Assembly: GCF_021018895.1 (NCBI RefSeq)
Contig: NC_079386.1
Location: 496,001 to 560,000 of the forward strand
Direction of reading: 5' to 3'
Origin: Seriola aureovittata
Lineage: Eukaryota; Chordata; Actinopteri; Carangiformes; Carangidae
Length of the DNA: 64,000 bases
The position numbers were made by a program, and so were the translations under genes. The notes under the pieces are model-generated. The model searched no databases and was not told the DNA's origin. It saw only the letters and a program-made list of their open reading frames with translations. Below, piece by piece: positions 63,368-64,000 of the stretch. Position 1 is the first letter of the stretch. The number at the start of each line of letters is the position of its first letter.

Positions 63368-64000
63368 GTAAGAGTCTATAACTTTATAACTGCTAATGCT
63401 CCACACAGATTATATCAGCTGTTTTTCCCTCCTAGAATTACAGTATTATGTAGCAGCTTATATGAAATATCATTAGTGTTACAATTTTATTACAGATTAT
63501 CAGAATGTAAGAACTGAAATAGTAAAATAAATATAATATTGAATTACTTAATAAATAATTAAAAAAAATAAATTAATAAAAATATAATATCTAGATACAG
63601 TCCAGATATACAATGTCATAACCGGGATTAAAAATATAATGTATTCGATTTTGTCAAATATCAGCCCAAACCTTTGAAATAATTTAAATGAATTATTTTA
63701 TTTTCTTCTAATCACTGTCTTAACATATGTAAAGGTTACAAATGTTTTAACATATGTAAAGGTTGTATATCCTAAAACACAGTGAGTTAGCTAGTGCTGT
63801 GGTTGCTGCTAATGCTAGCAGCTAGCTAGTCATGTTAGCAGCCAGTTAGTCATGGTAGCAGTGTGGCTGTAGGGATGTCATTGTGTGTCAGTCTTCGGGT
63901 CTCTTGAATGTTTTGGTGATCACCTGAAATTTCCTCTTGCACAACCAGTAGATCAATATTTGATTTGTCCAATACTTACTGCAAATTAACAAATATTAGC
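63368..64000 (+). other. focad: focad intron 17 (partial)
   Basis: AT-rich intronic DNA with a cluster of GCTAGC/GTTAGC-type short inverted repeats at 63785-63860. No exon was recognised before the window edge. Confidence 0.8.

Overview
This window is eukaryotic nuclear DNA, almost certainly from a spiny-rayed (acanthomorph-like) teleost fish. The coding sequence is split into short exons with GT-AG introns. The filler is AT-rich with abundant microsatellites and fish-type transposon remnants. The two protein genes I can identify, mllt3 (AF9) and focad (focadhesin), are also neighbours on human chromosome 9p21. No operons, CRISPR arrays or other prokaryotic features are present. Family and exon assignments rest on recall of the human proteins and on splice-site reading by eye; no searches were run.

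Layout. Positions 1-28,532 are the inner part of a large mllt3 intron (minus strand). It has no coding exon but carries SINE, hAT, piggyBac and L1 relics, a 48-bp minisatellite, two perfect palindromes and a few stretches that look like conserved regulatory DNA. mllt3 coding exons 2 (28,533-28,713) and 1 (29,459-29,470) follow; together they encode the first 64 residues, the N-terminal half of the YEATS acyl-lysine reader. Positions 29,471-38,192 separate the divergent gene pair. This stretch holds the mllt3 5' region, a CpG-rich NRF1/CCAAT/ETS segment near 30,690-30,925 that is the best candidate focad promoter and untranslated first exon, an unrecognised 73-codon ORF with an N-myristoylation signature (33,434-33,655), an 810-bp inverted-repeat transposon and a CTCF-like motif.

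From 38,193 to the right edge the window is focad on the plus strand. I could place 17 consecutive coding exons (2,196 nt, 732 codons) with intact phase across every junction, about 40% of the roughly 1,800-residue protein. The gene continues beyond the window. Its introns hold nested and truncated transposons (a three-level nest at 61,214-62,580), a pair of ~150-bp inverted repeats flanking exons 7 and 8, and several microsatellites, two of which abut splice sites.

Functionally, the two genes are unrelated neighbours. AF9 couples acyl-histone reading to transcription elongation and DOT1L complexes. Focadhesin is a large helical-repeat-like protein reported at focal adhesions and, more recently, linked to stability of the SKI RNA-decay complex. 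The most notable findings are the orphan myristoylation-motif ORF, the (TG)n tract used as the 3' splice site of focad exon 14, the inverted repeats bracketing exons 7-8, and the upstream ATGs packed against the focad start codon.
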